A DNA stretch of 64,000 nucleotides from Carya illinoinensis (taxonomy: Eukaryota; Streptophyta; Magnoliopsida; Fagales; Juglandaceae): NCBI RefSeq assembly GCF_018687715.1, contig NC_056754.1, positions 11,007,501-11,071,500 on the forward strand, given 5' to 3'. Below are positions 48,715 to 60,321 of the stretch, one piece after another. The notes under the pieces are model-generated. The model did not search any database. It was not told where the DNA came from and worked only from the letters and a program-made list of their open reading frames with translations. The translations under genes and the position numbers were made by a program. Position 1 is the stretch's first letter; every line of letters begins with the position of its first letter.

Positions 48715-48769
48715 TGAACAATAATCTAATTTTATTAATAATTGTTTTTCCTTAAGATATTATATATAA

Positions 48770-49083
48770 TTGTTATTATATAAGTTATTATATAATTTTA
48801 ATTCTTATTATTTGTAAATAATATTTTTAGTTGTTATTTTTATAAATAACAATATTATTAATTGTTATTATACAAATTAGATACTTATTTATTGATAATA
48901 CTTAAATTTTAATTTTTATTATATAATTATTATTATATAAGTTATTATATAATTTTAATTTTTATTATTTGTAAATAATATTTTTAGTTGTTGTTTTTTA
49001 TAAATAACAATATTATTAATTGTTATTATACAAATTAGATACTTATTTATTGATAACAATTTATTTCTTAATATTTATATTAT
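48770..49083. repeat. 157-bp tandem duplication in AT-rich DNA
   Basis: Two near-identical units (about 48770-48926 and 48927-49083), each with taagttattatataatttta, ttgtaaataatatttttagt and tacaaattagatacttattt. It lies at the right edge of the pararetrovirus. An AT dinucleotide run follows at about 49180-49202. Confidence 0.85.
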
Positions 49084-49203
49084 AACTTATAATAATTTAT
49101 ATTATTCGAATATAATAAATATATTGCATATAGTTGTCCCATTATATAATATTTATTATGCACAACAAATAATCACACTATATATATATATATATATATA
49201 TTC

Positions 49204-50040
49204 TTTAATCATAACATATTACACAAATAAACGCATAAATTCACAAATAATAATAAAATATACAAATATAACATAAAAAAATAACCACAACATATGCTTA
49301 AAAAAAATATAACATACACAAAAATCATAGGATATGCTTCAAAAAAATACACACTTCTAAAACACATTAATTTTAAGAATAACCATACATATAACAATAA
49401 TTTTTCATTTTAATTCATGGTATAACACAATCCATATCACAAATAAATATATATAATTCATCAATATTCAATTCAAACCATATTTACAATATATACAATC
49501 AAAATTCAATACTCAACTCACAATATTATACCTTAATCTAATTCATCAAAATCCACAATCAACTCAAATTATACACATAAAAAATTTCACTTTTATCCAC
49601 AATAAAATCACAATAAAATGTATTAATAGAGTTTAGTATATATACCTTATGCTCACAATATCTTCTTGCAATCACAAGTTTTCAACAAGTCACAACAAAC
49701 AATCCTTCAAAAAAATCACAACATTAACTAGTTAAATACATATAAAAAAAAACATTGACAAATATCATGAAATTGTAAAAACATCAAAAGAAAAAGTATT
49801 TTTACTTTACTTCCCTTTGGGAGGAAAAAAAAAAATACACTAATTCTCTCTCACTCTAACTCAATCTAACCCTCTCTCACTCTAACTCTCTCTCAGTCTA
49901 ACGCTCTATCTAACCCTCTCTCAGTCTAACTCTCTATCTCTCACTCTCTCACTTTAACACACACACACTCTCTCTCTCTCTTGCACGCACGGGACGAAAG
50001 CAGAAAAATGTTTCTGCTACCCGTGTGTGATTTCATTAAC
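49204..50040. other. Non-coding CACTA interior
   Basis: AT-rich DNA with a CT-rich microsatellite-like tract at about 49838-49990 (ctctctcactctaac variants). No gene seen. Confidence 0.55.
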
Positions 50041-51480
50041 GGTCATTTGTCTATAACTTGACGTACGGACGTTCATTAATTGAGGTTCAAACGTTAAATT
50101 ATCCTGCTTGTGTCTATAATTTAACGTTCAAATGATATATTATCACGCCCAAATTTTCTACAATACGTTCGAACGTTATATTTAAATGTTTGAACGTTTT
50201 TGGATCCCAATGTTCAAGTGGGAAAACTCTCGCCACTTTTTTATTTACATTTGAACGTATACCATTTACGTTCGAACGTATTGAGGGAAAAAATATTATT
50301 TTTATATATTATATTATATAATATCATGTCAATTAATTTTTATATATTATATTAAAAATTAAAATGTAATATATTATATTATATTATACATATAAATTCT
50401 ATATATGTTATTATATTAATAGTATATAATATATTTGAATATGATATAAGGCAATTCATGTGTTCATGTTCGCATGTCAATGATTAATATTCAGACGTAT
50501 TGTGTTACCGTCCAAACGTCAACAATAATATGCTCAAATATTAATATGGGGACTTTAGGGTCGAATGTTTTGTTGTAAACATTCGAACATTAATTGTATA
50601 TAAATTGTAACCCGATGACAAACTCCTCATTTCTCTCTCATTCAAGTTGGTGTCACAACTCTCCGCCACTCTCGCCACCGCAACCATCACAAAAGGGTAA
50701 TGTGACGTCCCTATATAGTATTTTTGTGCAATTTAATCGGTGGATTTTGATTTTTCGAAACCGACCAATTAGGTCAGATATTCTTCTTGATTTTTCGGCC
50801 TCCACTGGTTGCAAATGGGTAAAACCCCACCGCAGAAACTTTCCTTGTAGTCTATAGATCATTTCTATTGTGGTTTTTTTACTCGAAACGCGAGTTTCCA
50901 AGATTTCAAAAATGGCAACTCAACCATTTTTGCCTCGTAATGTTCAAACATTACCATGTAACCTCTGAACGTTTGACGTTCGAAATTCATAACGTCCAAT
51001 TGTTCTAATGTAACGTTCAAACGTAAATTTTACACATTCTAACATTTTTATCCAACGTTTAAAGAGTACGTTGGATAAAACATTTGAACGGAAACTGTTC
51101 GTCTTCTTCAGTTAGAAGAAACGTCCGAACGTGCGACATTTGAAATTCATAACGTTCGAACCTTACATGTTAACGTTCGAATGTAAATATTATAGATAAC
51201 CACGTTTTTATCCAACGTTTAAAGAGTACGTTGGATAAAACGTTTGAACGTAAACTGTTCATCTTTTTCAGTTAGAATAAACGTTCGAACGTTAATATTA
51301 TTGCGTGTGTACGTTTTGTGGATGTGATTTACGTTCCAATGTTTATCTGATTACGTTCGATTTTATGTGAAAAGAATTTACGTTCGAATGTACATTTATT
51401 GTACATTTGGATGTAAATTCTTTCTAATTGTTTAAATATTATCGTTCAAATGTCAATTACTTGACATTCAAACGTATGTC
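50040..51480. repeat. CACTA right subterminal repeats with paired hairpins
   Basis: Dense acgttcgaacgt-like motifs, as at the left end. Two 160-bp-spaced copies of a hairpin are embedded, each with arms ttttatccaacg and cgttggataaaa around an 11-base loop (51046-51080 and 51206-51240). Short open frames near 50594-50900 look incidental. Confidence 0.75.
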
Positions 51481-51739
51481 CCTTGAAATTTTCCAATATA
51501 ATTTCGTTATATTATTATTGTTTTGGATATTGAAAAAGTGGAATTGTTTATTATATTTGCTATCAAAATTATGTAAATTTATAATGATTATATGAGAATT
51601 TTGTGTATAATCCAAACCTGCCGTAATATGCATATATATGTAATTCTAATGATTTTTTAGATTTTTTTAAAGATATGGCTTACTATATGACAACTAGGAA
51701 ATGAGGGAGGGACGGAGGCAATTCGGAAGTTGCTCAACT

Positions 51740-52870
51740 GGGGGCATGAACAGTAATTGGTGAGCGAGAAATACTTATTAATGAATTCGATGAGCTCATC
51801 TGGGAGGGGAAGACGTTGAGAGAAGTCTTCCTCACGAGAGGCTGGGGCCCAATTTGCACATTAAGGGAAAATATTTACCTTGCATTGGTTCGGAAGTTTT
51901 ACATGGGATGGTCACCATGCCTAACGATGCATCCTCCCATACCATCACTGTACGCAGTATACAGTTTGAGTTCTCGGCGGATGTTATCGCCGAGTTACTC
52001 CAGATCCCGCATTTCCTACCTGAGGCGAAAGCTGCTCAAGCTAGTGACACAGCAGCTGCATTAGCTCCGAGCACATCTGAGACAAATGTAGCCACTTTTG
52101 TTTTATCTACGGGCCCTATTGACAATATGGCCAATCATGAAGAAGATAGGCCCCAGGGCGAAGATATTGCTCCTGAGGTTGGTGATGATGAGCGGGATCA
52201 GGATTTCTACATCCTCACTGGCAAAGACCGCACGAAGCTCAATAGGCTGAACTCTTTCAATCAGAATTTCCTACCGCCTTTCTTTTGCATGTTGCAAATT
52301 GTTGTTACAACAAATATAGACCCTGTGGCACATAAGACCACATTCAGTCGGGCTCACACACAGTTTCTGATTCGCTTGGCACCCGAAGAGCCCATTGACC
52401 TGCCACTTGTTTTATTTGGCAACGAACAACCTCCCATATGGAGTCATCATCAGCCGGTTATTACTAGCCTAGGGAGTGCCATTCCAGGCGGAGGAGATGA
52501 TGCTAAACCAGATGAGCCCCATCGACATGACCACACACCGTCGGAGCATTAGACAAGGGAGAGGCTAAGTTTGACGTCAGTCTGGTCCTATATCAGATCT
52601 TGTTCCTCCGATCGAGTCTGGGGCCAGTGTTCCTTCCCCGTCTATGAGTAGTAATCAGCAGCTGACAGTGCATCTATTGGGGATGTGCAACTTGCTTGGG
52701 TTGATGTAGTGATGACAGATATGAAGGCGCATATAGACCGACAAATCGGAAGAAAAATTGTGCATATAGATCAGGTTGTCACACATCTTACCCATCATAT
52801 AGATGTACTAAACAATAAGGTTGAGACATAGACTGAGGAGTTTCGATCATTTGTAAACCAGCAGTTCTGA
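51740..52870 (+). pseudogene. Plant transposon accessory protein-like gene on the plus strand of the CACTA element
   Basis: Opposite in direction to TNP2. Pieces: INEFDELIWEGKTLREVFLT and GWGPICTLRENIYLALVRKF (51780-51905), then after a frame change near 51907 MVTMPNDASSHTITVRSIQF, FSADVIAELLQIPHFLPEA, DFYILTGKDRTKLNRLNSFN, FLPPFFCMLQIVVTTNIDPV and HTQFLIRLAPEEPIDLPLVL (to 52552). A possible coiled-coil end follows (HIDQVVTHLTHHIDVLNNKV, to about 52868) after stops. It resembles the plant 'putative plant transposon protein' domain (PF20167-like), which is common in retroelements and captured genes. Function unknown; the best frame is 232 codons. Confidence 0.55.
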
Positions 52871-53049
52871 ATGTCCTTTATAAAAATTAATCATATTTTA
52901 TTTTTTATTTTCGACATATGTAATGGATAATATTATTTAATGTATGTATTGTAGCTTAATTTCTATTCTCAATTTTATTTAATATTAGCTTATACACCAT
53001 TATATTAAACAAATATATATTATAATCAATTTCTACAAATATAAATTAA

Positions 53050-53170
53050 CATTTAATATTCGAACGTTACAGCTTTAAAGTTCGAACGTTGGCGCTAAAA
53101 ATTTTCACGTTTGCACGTAAGTAGACATAACGTTTGAACTTTAATGTGACGTTTGAACAAAATAATTGAC
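53050..53170. repeat. Last subterminal repeats before the CACTA right end
   Basis: Motifs ttcgaacgtt, cgtttgaact and cgtttgaaca cluster here. They are followed by gtcac-rich sequence (accgtcacaga, accgtcacta) up to the terminal inverted repeat, mirroring gtcacaaaaaatg at the left end. Confidence 0.75.
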
Positions 53171-53309
53171 AAGTTTGAACATTAAAAAATCCTACCCAAC
53201 ATTTAATGATGGTTTCCACAAACCGTCACAGAAAATGGATTTTAGTGAGGGTTTGGTGACCGTCACAATTTATAAACCGTCACTAAAAAGTATTTTTGTT
53301 GTAGTGATT

Positions 53310-53595
53310 ATAGAGGTGACAATATGTGATACGATTCGCAAACCCGACATGATTCACAAACCTAATACGAAATTAGCAGGTTTGGATTTGATTTTAACAA
53401 GTTTCGATCAAAATAGGTTGATCTATTATTGGCCTAATCAACCTGTTTATATTTTATTTCAAAATTACAATTTTATTATTGTTGAGTTGTAATATTTGTA
53501 TTTCTCAATATGCTTATGTTTTTATTACTAATATTTTAATTTTACACTTATGCTTATATTTGTTATTGTAGGCCAGTTTGATTGGTTTTATTATA
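53310..53595. repeat. Segmental duplication unit B, middle part
   Basis: This sequence between the CACTA and gypsy insertions matches unit A from 17083 on: atagaggtgacaatatgtga against ataggggtgataatatataa, then acaattttattattgttgag against attacaattttattattatt. A weak piece of a dispersed element with acccgacatgattcac-like sequence is included. Confidence 0.7.
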
Positions 53596-55618
53596 TGTGA
53601 CGCCCCCAAATCCCCACGCACGGATACGGGAAAATCGAGACGTCCGGATGGTGACAACCCGGGTCACCACCCTATCGACGAGTGCCAAGTGTGTGCAAAA
53701 GCAACATATGTGCACGAAGAAACACGCAGCAGATAACGAAAGTCACAGCTAAGTACCAGAATTTTTCTTAGTATAAAACAAGCTGTTTAAAATATACATA
53801 AATAAAATATTACAAAAACACAAATATAGTTTTAAACCAAATTATAAAGCATAACTTCGACTCAAAACTCCGGCGGAGCCGCATCCTCGGGCTCAGCCTC
53901 CTCCTCCTCCTCGAATCCTGCACCAAAATCTACGGAACTAAAAAAATGGTACCGCAGGTAAGTAAAATCCAAACACTACCAGATAAAAGCATATAGAACT
54001 CAAACAATATGCATGAAGTGATGCCAATGCGCAAACCCATAAAAACATATTTTTCCACGCACGCCAAAAAAATCCATTTGGCCTAAAAACAAACCTTTCC
54101 AAATATCACGCCAAAAGTCACATTTGGCCCATATCCATCTCAAACCATTATCCAATTAATCCGTATGCACCATGACCTCCTCTAGGGGTCATCCACACAC
54201 CCTGGCTCCAGTGTCACACCGCAGGTTACAACCACGCATGTGACACCTAATGAGAGATGCCCAGTTCCGCGCCCCACGCGTTTGTAGCCAAGCATCCTCT
54301 AGCCCTCGCCAGCGAAGGGCCACAGAGTCGGTGAGTAGAGCAATGCCCGGTTCCGCGCCAGGCGCATTTGTAGCCAAGCATCCCCTAGCCCCCGCTCCCG
54401 TCGTCGCCCAGCGACAACCCAGGGGACGTCACTCAGTTTATTCCGCTCCCGAGTGACCAGAGGAGCTCCACCGAAATAATACCCCATCCCAGCTTGGGGT
54501 CGTGATACACACGTGCCCGAAAGTCCACTTACGCCAATCAAACAGGCTTTTCTCAATTAAATAAAAACACACGTGCATGCACCATGTAAACGCTATATCA
54601 ATGCACAAAAAAAGATCAACCAACATAAATCAATAAAACAAGCAACTCCGTCCTCCATCCATCTGACCCCCGAACTCCTCGGACTCAGTCCGGAATCAAC
54701 CAACCAGCAGATAAATTATTGAATGAGCAAAATATATTTAAATCTGAAAATAGGGTTTGGAAAATACTTACAGTGCTATATGGTATTTTTAGAAAGCTTG
54801 CGGCATTGCAAACGGCGGAGAAAAAGCAACGTAACAGTGAAAATTCACTGTGGCCGTGGGTTGTAAAATACCCACTTTTGAACGGGGACAAACCAAGGCT
54901 TGAGATTGATAGGGAATGGTCTAAGCATGATTATGAAACTATTGGAAGTGGTGGTTGGCCGTGGGTGGCGGCGAAAACTGTGGAGGGAGGCCGAATTTCC
55001 CAAAATGGAAAGCTAGCTCATGGGAGCCGGAAATGGGTGGGTTAGGACGGCAAGGAACCGGTGATGAAGTGGTGAAGAAGTGGTGGCCGGAGGTGGAGCG
55101 ACGGCGGCGGATCGGGGCAAAATCCGTGGGCCTTCTTAGGCGTTTTCAGGCCAAACGGCTGGCCGGATGGGGCTAGGATTCGGTGGGGTGGTGCGCCGGA
55201 GGGAGGGGCTTCGACCAGTGGGGGTGGTGTCGCCCACGGTGGCCGGACGGCGATGGGTCGGGGCTGGGGTGGCTTACAGCGTGGGAGAGGAGAGAGAGAG
55301 GGTCGACGGAACGCACGGGAAGAAGAAGAAGAAAAAGAAAAAAAAAGAAAGAAGAAAAAGAAAAGAGAAAAAGGAAAAAAAAGAAAAAAGAGATGTAGGA
55401 AAGAAATGAGGTCCAATCCTCACTCTGGACAACAAAACAAATCCGCCGAGAAAGAGATTAAAAACCGTAAAACAAATAAATAAATAAATAAAACACAACA
55501 TCCAACAAATAAAAACTAAATTTAAAACGCAATAATTGAAAATAAATAAACTAATATATTAATTAAAATAAAAACAACCCTTCAGTGAAAAAAAAACACG
55601 TGAAAGCGGGTCATCACA
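53596..55618 (-). repeat. 3' LTR (sense) of the Tekay-like element
   Basis: 2023 bp, tgtgacgcccccaaatcccc to gcgggtcatcaca. It contains a purine-rich tract at about 55320-55390 (pyrimidine in sense). Frames through that tract are low-complexity artefacts. The matching LTR is 60621-62676. Confidence 0.93.
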
Positions 55619-55630
55619 TCCTCCCCCCCT
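55619..55630 (-). other. Polypurine tract
   Basis: Minus-strand aaggggggagga abuts the sense 3' LTR start TGTGATGACCCGC. This is where plus-strand DNA priming would occur. Confidence 0.85.
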
Positions 55631-55754
55631 TAAAAACAAATTTCGTCCTCGAAATTTGCAAGATCAACCACCAACTTAAAACAAGCCACATAAAAACACA
55701 TAAACCAGTTGTGACCAAGATTAAGATACATACGTTCATTATTCAAACAAGTAC

Positions 55755-56260
55755 GGGTACTGCTCCCTCATGTCCGCTACTCGCTCCCAAGAGAAGTCTT
55801 GAGCTCATGGATCTCCCCAAGCCACCTTAACCAGAGGTATCGTCTTGAACCTCAACTGTTGCTCCTTCCAATCCATGATCTGCGACGGAACAACCTCATA
55901 AGTGAGATCCAGTTGCAACTGAATACCCTCTGGGTCGACGAAGCATGGCTCTTGTTGTCCAAAGCTCTTCTTTAGGGATGATACGTGGAAGACATCATGA
56001 ATATCCCCAAAATACTCTGGCAAAGCAACTCTATAGGCGACGGACCCTACCTTCTCCAGAATCTGAAAAGGGCCGACATACCTCGGATCCAACTTCCTCT
56101 TCTTACCAAAACGCTTAACACCTCTCATGGGAGAGACTTTAAGGTAAACCCAATCACCAACTTCAAAAGATAACTCTCTCCTACTGGTATCAGCGTAGCT
56201 TTTCTGGCGACTCTGAGCTGCCGCCATTTTATCTCTGATGATCTGGACTTGGCTTTGCAT
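55755..56260 (-). pseudogene. Integrase C-terminus (GPY/F) and chromodomain-like tail
   Basis: It continues the pol frame: SRRELSFEVGDWVYLKVSPM, then KLDPRYVGPFQILEKVGSVA (GPY/F module), VFHVSSLKK and DWKEQQLRFKTIPLVKVAWG (start of the chromodomain-like tail). In-frame TGA at 55807-55805 then cuts off FSWERVADMREQYPYLF, which is still readable beyond it. In Tekay elements this tail directs integration toward heterochromatin. Confidence 0.85.
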
Positions 56261-56308
56261 TTCTTGAATTATTTCGGGTCCAATTATCCTACTCTCCCCG
56301 ACTTCATC

Positions 56309-56782
56309 TCAACACAAGGGCGACCTGCACTTTCTCCCATAAAGAGCTTTATAGGGAGCCATCTGAATGGTCGCATGGAAACTATTATTATATGCAAACT
56401 CGATGAGTAGCAAATGGTTTTCTCAACTCCCTTGAAATTCCATGACACATGCTCACAACATGTCTTCAAGGGTCTGAATGGTGCGCTCTGATTGGCCGTC
56501 TGTCTGCGGGTGATATGCAGTACTGAACTTCAACTTAGTACCCAAAGCTGCCTGCAAACTCTTCCAGAACTGTGACGTAAACCTTGGGTCTCGATCCGAC
56601 ACTATACTCTTTGGTATGCCGTACAGCCGCACTATTTCTTTCACGTACAAGCGTGTCAACTTACCCAAGGAGTCGGTGTTATTAACAGGCAGGAAATGAG
56701 CACTTTTCGTTAACCGGTCAACAATCACCCAAATAGAATTTTTCCCACTAGGCGTTCTCGGTAAACCCACTACAAAGTCCAT
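56309..56782 (-). pseudogene. Integrase catalytic core with three nonsense codons
   Basis: The D,D,E core is visible: [18 protein letters not shown] (first Asp), [20 protein letters not shown] (second Asp) and [19 protein letters not shown] (Glu). In-frame TGA codons at 56455-56453, 56425-56423 and 56311-56309 replace positions where the family has Arg or Trp, each explicable by one C-to-T or G-to-A change. The frame otherwise runs on through [20 protein letters not shown]. Confidence 0.88.
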
Positions 56783-56794
56783 CGTGATGTCATC

Positions 56795-58801
56795 TCATTT
56801 CCACTTAGGAATAGGGAGGGGTTGGAGCACACCTGCAGGTCTTTGATGCTCGGCCTTCACTTGACGGCATGTGTGGCATTTCTCAACATATAAGGCAATA
56901 TCCTTCTTCATTCCATCCCACCAGTAATTTTTCTTCAAGTCCCGGTACATCTTTGTACTGCCGAGATGAACTGAATAAGGGGCAGCATAAGCTTCTGCCA
57001 TGATCCGCTCCTTGAATTCTGAATCTTTGGGGACCACTCTGCGATCTCGGAATCGAAGTATCCCATCTTTATCCATGCTATAATGCAACGGCCCTCGAGA
57101 TTTTTTGACTCTTTTTCTGATATTCAGCAGCTTTGGATCCTTCCTTTGAAGAGTCTTCAATTCTTCAAAATCAGTTACCCGAATATCAAGAACTGAAGAT
57201 AAAATCTCTTCTTGCTGCGAACTCTCAATAAGGAGCCTTCTCATCCCACAAAGCAATGAATCCAATTCTGACGGCTCGACTTTATCTTCCAAGTGTGACT
57301 TTCGGCTCAAAGCATCAGCAACTATATTAGCCTTTCTCGGATGGTACTTGATCTCACACTGATAGTCACTGATTAGCTCTAGCCATCGCCTCTGCCTCAT
57401 GTTCAGATTTTTCTGGGAAAACAAATGCTTCAAGCTCTTGTGATCAGTAAATACCTCGCAAGCTTCCCCATACAAGAAGTGCCGCCAGATCTTGAGAGCA
57501 AAAACAATCGCAGCCAATTCTAAATCGTGCGTCGGATAATTTTTCTCATGGTCCTTTAGCTGACGAGATGCATAGGCAACAACCCGTCCTTCCTGCATAA
57601 GGACACAACCCAAACCAAACTTAGACGCATCACTGAAGACTACGAATGGCTTATGCGGTTCTGGGAGTGCTAACACTGGTGCCGTCGTCAACCTGTTCTT
57701 TAATTCTTGGAAGCTTCTCTCACACTTATCTGACCAAACAAATTCTGTATTCTTCCGAGTCAAAGCTGTGAGAGGTCCGGATAGGCGAGCAAAACCCTCC
57801 ACAAATCTTCGGTAGTATCCGGCGAGCCCCAAGAAACTCCGGATCTCGCGCACTGTAGTCGGGCGCTGCCATGACAAAATGCCTTCTACCTTACTAGGAT
57901 CAACAGCCACTCCGTCTCGGGAAATCACATGCCCAAGAAATTTAACTTCTTCCAACCAGAATTCACACTTGCTGAGCTTGGCGTACAACTGGTGTTCTCT
58001 CAATTTCCCAAGTACCAGACGAAGATGATACACATGCTCTTCAACATCTCGGGAATAAATCAGAATATCATCGATGAATACTACCACAAAGGAATCCAGA
58101 TAAGGTCGAAATACTCGATTCATTAAATTCATGAAAGCAGCAGGGGCATTAGCTAACCCAAACGGCATCACCTTAAATTCATAATGCCCATACCTCGACC
58201 TGAAAGCAGTTTTAGGCACATCCTTGTCTCTGATCCTCAGCTGATAGTATCCCGACCTCAGATCAATTTTAGAGAACACAGCTGCTCCTTGAAACTGATC
58301 AAATAAATCATCTATCCGCGGGAGATGATATTTATTTTTGATGATCACCTTATTCAATTCCCGATAATCTATGCACATACGGAGGGTTCCATCTTTCTTT
58401 TTAACAAACAAAACTGGTGCACCCCACGGTGAAGTACTAGGCTGAATAAATCCCTTCTCTACCAGGTTTTGTAACTGAGTCTTCAACTCTTTTAATTCAG
58501 CCGGTGCCATGCGATAAGGAGCTTTATGCACAGGAGCCGCTCCAGGTTCCAAGTCTATAACAAATTCCATTTCCTGCACAGGGGGTAGTCCGGGCAAGTC
58601 ATCCACAAACACATCGGGGAATTCTTCCACAACTGGAATGTCTGCCAAAGACTTCTTCTTAGACGGCGTGGACACCATCTGAACCAAGAATGCATCCGCT
58701 CCCCATGCAATCTCTCTTCTTGCTTGAATTGCCAATATAATTATCGGCTTTTCTTTCAATTTACTCCCCGCAAATTTCAGACAATCACCATCTGGAAGCT
58801 A
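56795..58801 (-). pseudogene. pol: reverse transcriptase, RNase H, integrase zinc domain
   Basis: 654 open codons between TAG 58801-58799 and TGA 56797-56795. Reverse transcriptase: [47 protein letters not shown] and [12 protein letters not shown] (active site). RNase [41 protein letters not shown] and [13 protein letters not shown]. Tether and integrase zinc domain: [20 protein letters not shown] and [20 protein letters not shown]. The element lies in the Tekay/Del chromovirus group by these motifs. Confidence 0.93.
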
Positions 58802-59374
58802 AAAGCTAATTATCCGACTTCTGTAATTAATACTCGCAGAATATCGGTATAGCCAATCCATCCCGAGGATGATATCAAAACCCAACAGCTTAAACACCAC
58901 CAAATCAGCATCCAAGAACCTTTCCTCAAAATTTAACGGGCATCCCAAAGCAACCTTGGAACACCACACCATTTCACCATTGGGTAGAGCCACTACCATA
59001 GACTTCGGCAACGGTTCCGTGACCAAATTACACACCTGCGCAAACGTGGAAGATACAAACGACTGTGACGCACCAGAATCAAACAAAGTGCAAGCATAAA
59101 ACTCATACAAACGGACTCTTCCTGTAATTACTCCAGCGTCATGGGTCGCTGGTGCCTCATCATCCACCTCTCCGGGTGTGACAGCATAAACCCGGGCTTG
59201 CACTGCTTGCCTTGGATTCGTTCTTCCACTGTGTCTACCTCCACGGCTTCCTTGAACTCTGACAGGGCACTCCCGAGCAATATGTCCCACTTGGCCGCAC
59301 CGGTAACACTGGGGTCCACCACTCAGCCAGCACTCGCCCTCATGGACTCTATTACATGCTCCACAAATTGGCAC
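58799..59374 (-). pseudogene. gag zinc knuckle and aspartic protease
   Basis: It carries a CCHC knuckle, CYRCGQVGHIAREC, preceded by a short Cys motif (CGACNRVHEGEC), then a retropepsin-like core, YACTLFDSGASQSFVSSTFA and LGFDIILGMDWLYRYSASIN. The frame is the same as pol. Stops at 59377-59375 and 58801-58799 bound it; both fit Gln or similar codons changed by one transition. Confidence 0.85.
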
Positions 59375-60321
59375 CTATCCTCCCATACGAACACCTGAGG
59401 ACGCTTGAGGTCGAGTTCCAGTCCGCTGAATAAATTTCTGAGGCGAACCCGAGCTGCTTCCTTCACCAGAAAAACTCCGCCTCTTATGTCCTGGAGGGGA
59501 GCCCATATTCAGATTATTTTCTCGCTCCACAAGGGTGGCCACATCCACTAATTCCTGAAAAGTGGATATCCGATGGCTGACCACCATACGGCGTATATCA
59601 GGGCGTTGTCCCTGCTGAAAACGATTAGCTCGCATCTCCTCTGTGGCGATAAGGTGGGGAGCAAATCGCCCAAGTTCTATGAATTCCGGGCATACTGTTC
59701 CACTGTTGTGCCCCCTTGGACCAAATTTGAGAACTCTCTTGCCTTTTCGAAAAAAAAGCGGTCATTAAATTCTTTCTTGAAGCGCTGCCAGGTCACAGCA
59801 GCGAAAGATTCCAATTCTAATTCTAGCATCACCCTCTTGGTATCCCACCAATCAGACGCGATGCCTTGCAACAGATAGCTGGCATAGAGTACCTGTTGCG
59901 CCTCGGTGCAACCACACAACTCAAAAGTTCTTTCCAGGTCTTTGATCCATTTTCTAGCTTGAAGTGGATCCTCTTCTCTAGTGAAGTGTGGGGTTCTATG
60001 CGCCAGGAAGCGCTTATAGGTGCATCCGGCTTGCACCATGCTACTGGACCCTCCTGGGTACATCCAAGGCCCTCTCTGATGTGGCCAAGGACCTCCTAGT
60101 TGTGGCTAAAACCCTCCTTGTTGTGGACAAGGCCCTCCTTGTTGTGGCCAGGGACCCCCTTGTTGTGGCCAAGGTCTTCCTTGTTGTGGCCAAGGCCCTG
60201 TCTGTTGTGGCCTAACATTCTGCTGCATAAACTCTGTCATCTGCCGTATTGTTTCGGCTATGGAGTCATCTCTTGAGGTATTGTCCCGTGGCTCCTGAGT
60301 AGATTTCTTTGGTCTCCCCAT
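59375..60321 (-). pseudogene. gag (capsid) with a nonsense codon and one frameshift
   Basis: ATG at 60321: MGRPKKSTQEPRDNTSRDDS, then several 7-residue GPWPQQG repeats, TAG at 60108-60106 (Trp in the repeat), then the Retrotrans_gag domain: ARKWIKDLERTFELCGCTEA, GIASDWWDTKRVM and TWQRFKKEFNDRFF. A one-base loss near 59690 shifts the frame; similarity resumes as MRANRFQQGQRPDIRRMVVS and ELVDVATLVERE. Confidence 0.88.

Larger units (their letters stand above)
40993..48750 (-). mobile_element. Endogenous pararetrovirus (Caulimoviridae, Florendovirus-like)
   Basis: About 7.8 kb of AT-rich sequence reads, on the minus strand, in the order small ORF, movement protein, capsid with zinc knuckle, aspartic protease, reverse transcriptase, RNase H, second ORF, then a 35S-like promoter and polyadenylation signal. 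That is a whole caulimovirid genome opened in its leader. The order and a Ser/Pro-rich second ORF after RNase H favour a Florendovirus-like lineage. No integrase is present, as expected. Both sides are AT-rich attgttattata-type DNA. Every reading frame has stops or frameshifts, so it is a non-infectious relic. The exact ends are uncertain: the low-coordinate end is masked by the solo LTR at 38962-40987. Confidence 0.85.
26767..53306 (-). mobile_element. CACTA (En/Spm, CMC) DNA transposon, 26.5 kb, with nested insertions
   Basis: The ends are cactacaataaaaat (26767) and the complement of cactacaacaaaaat (ending 53306); 23 of the first 28 bases match. The 3-bp target duplication ATT lies at 26764-26766 and 53307-53309, and the paralogous unit A site near 17080 is empty. 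Genes inside, on the minus strand, are a decayed TNP2 transposase and a TNPA-like gene; a plus-strand accessory gene lies near the right end. Dense cgttcgaacgt-like motifs fill both subterminal regions. Later insertions include two solo LTRs, a hairpin element and an endogenous pararetrovirus; without the recognised ones the element would be about 13 kb. It is not autonomous now because the transposase is broken. Confidence 0.92.

Noticed and set aside
58869..60215. Plus-strand frames across gag and protease
   Set aside because: Antisense shadows of the gypsy coding strand, which carries all the domain motifs.
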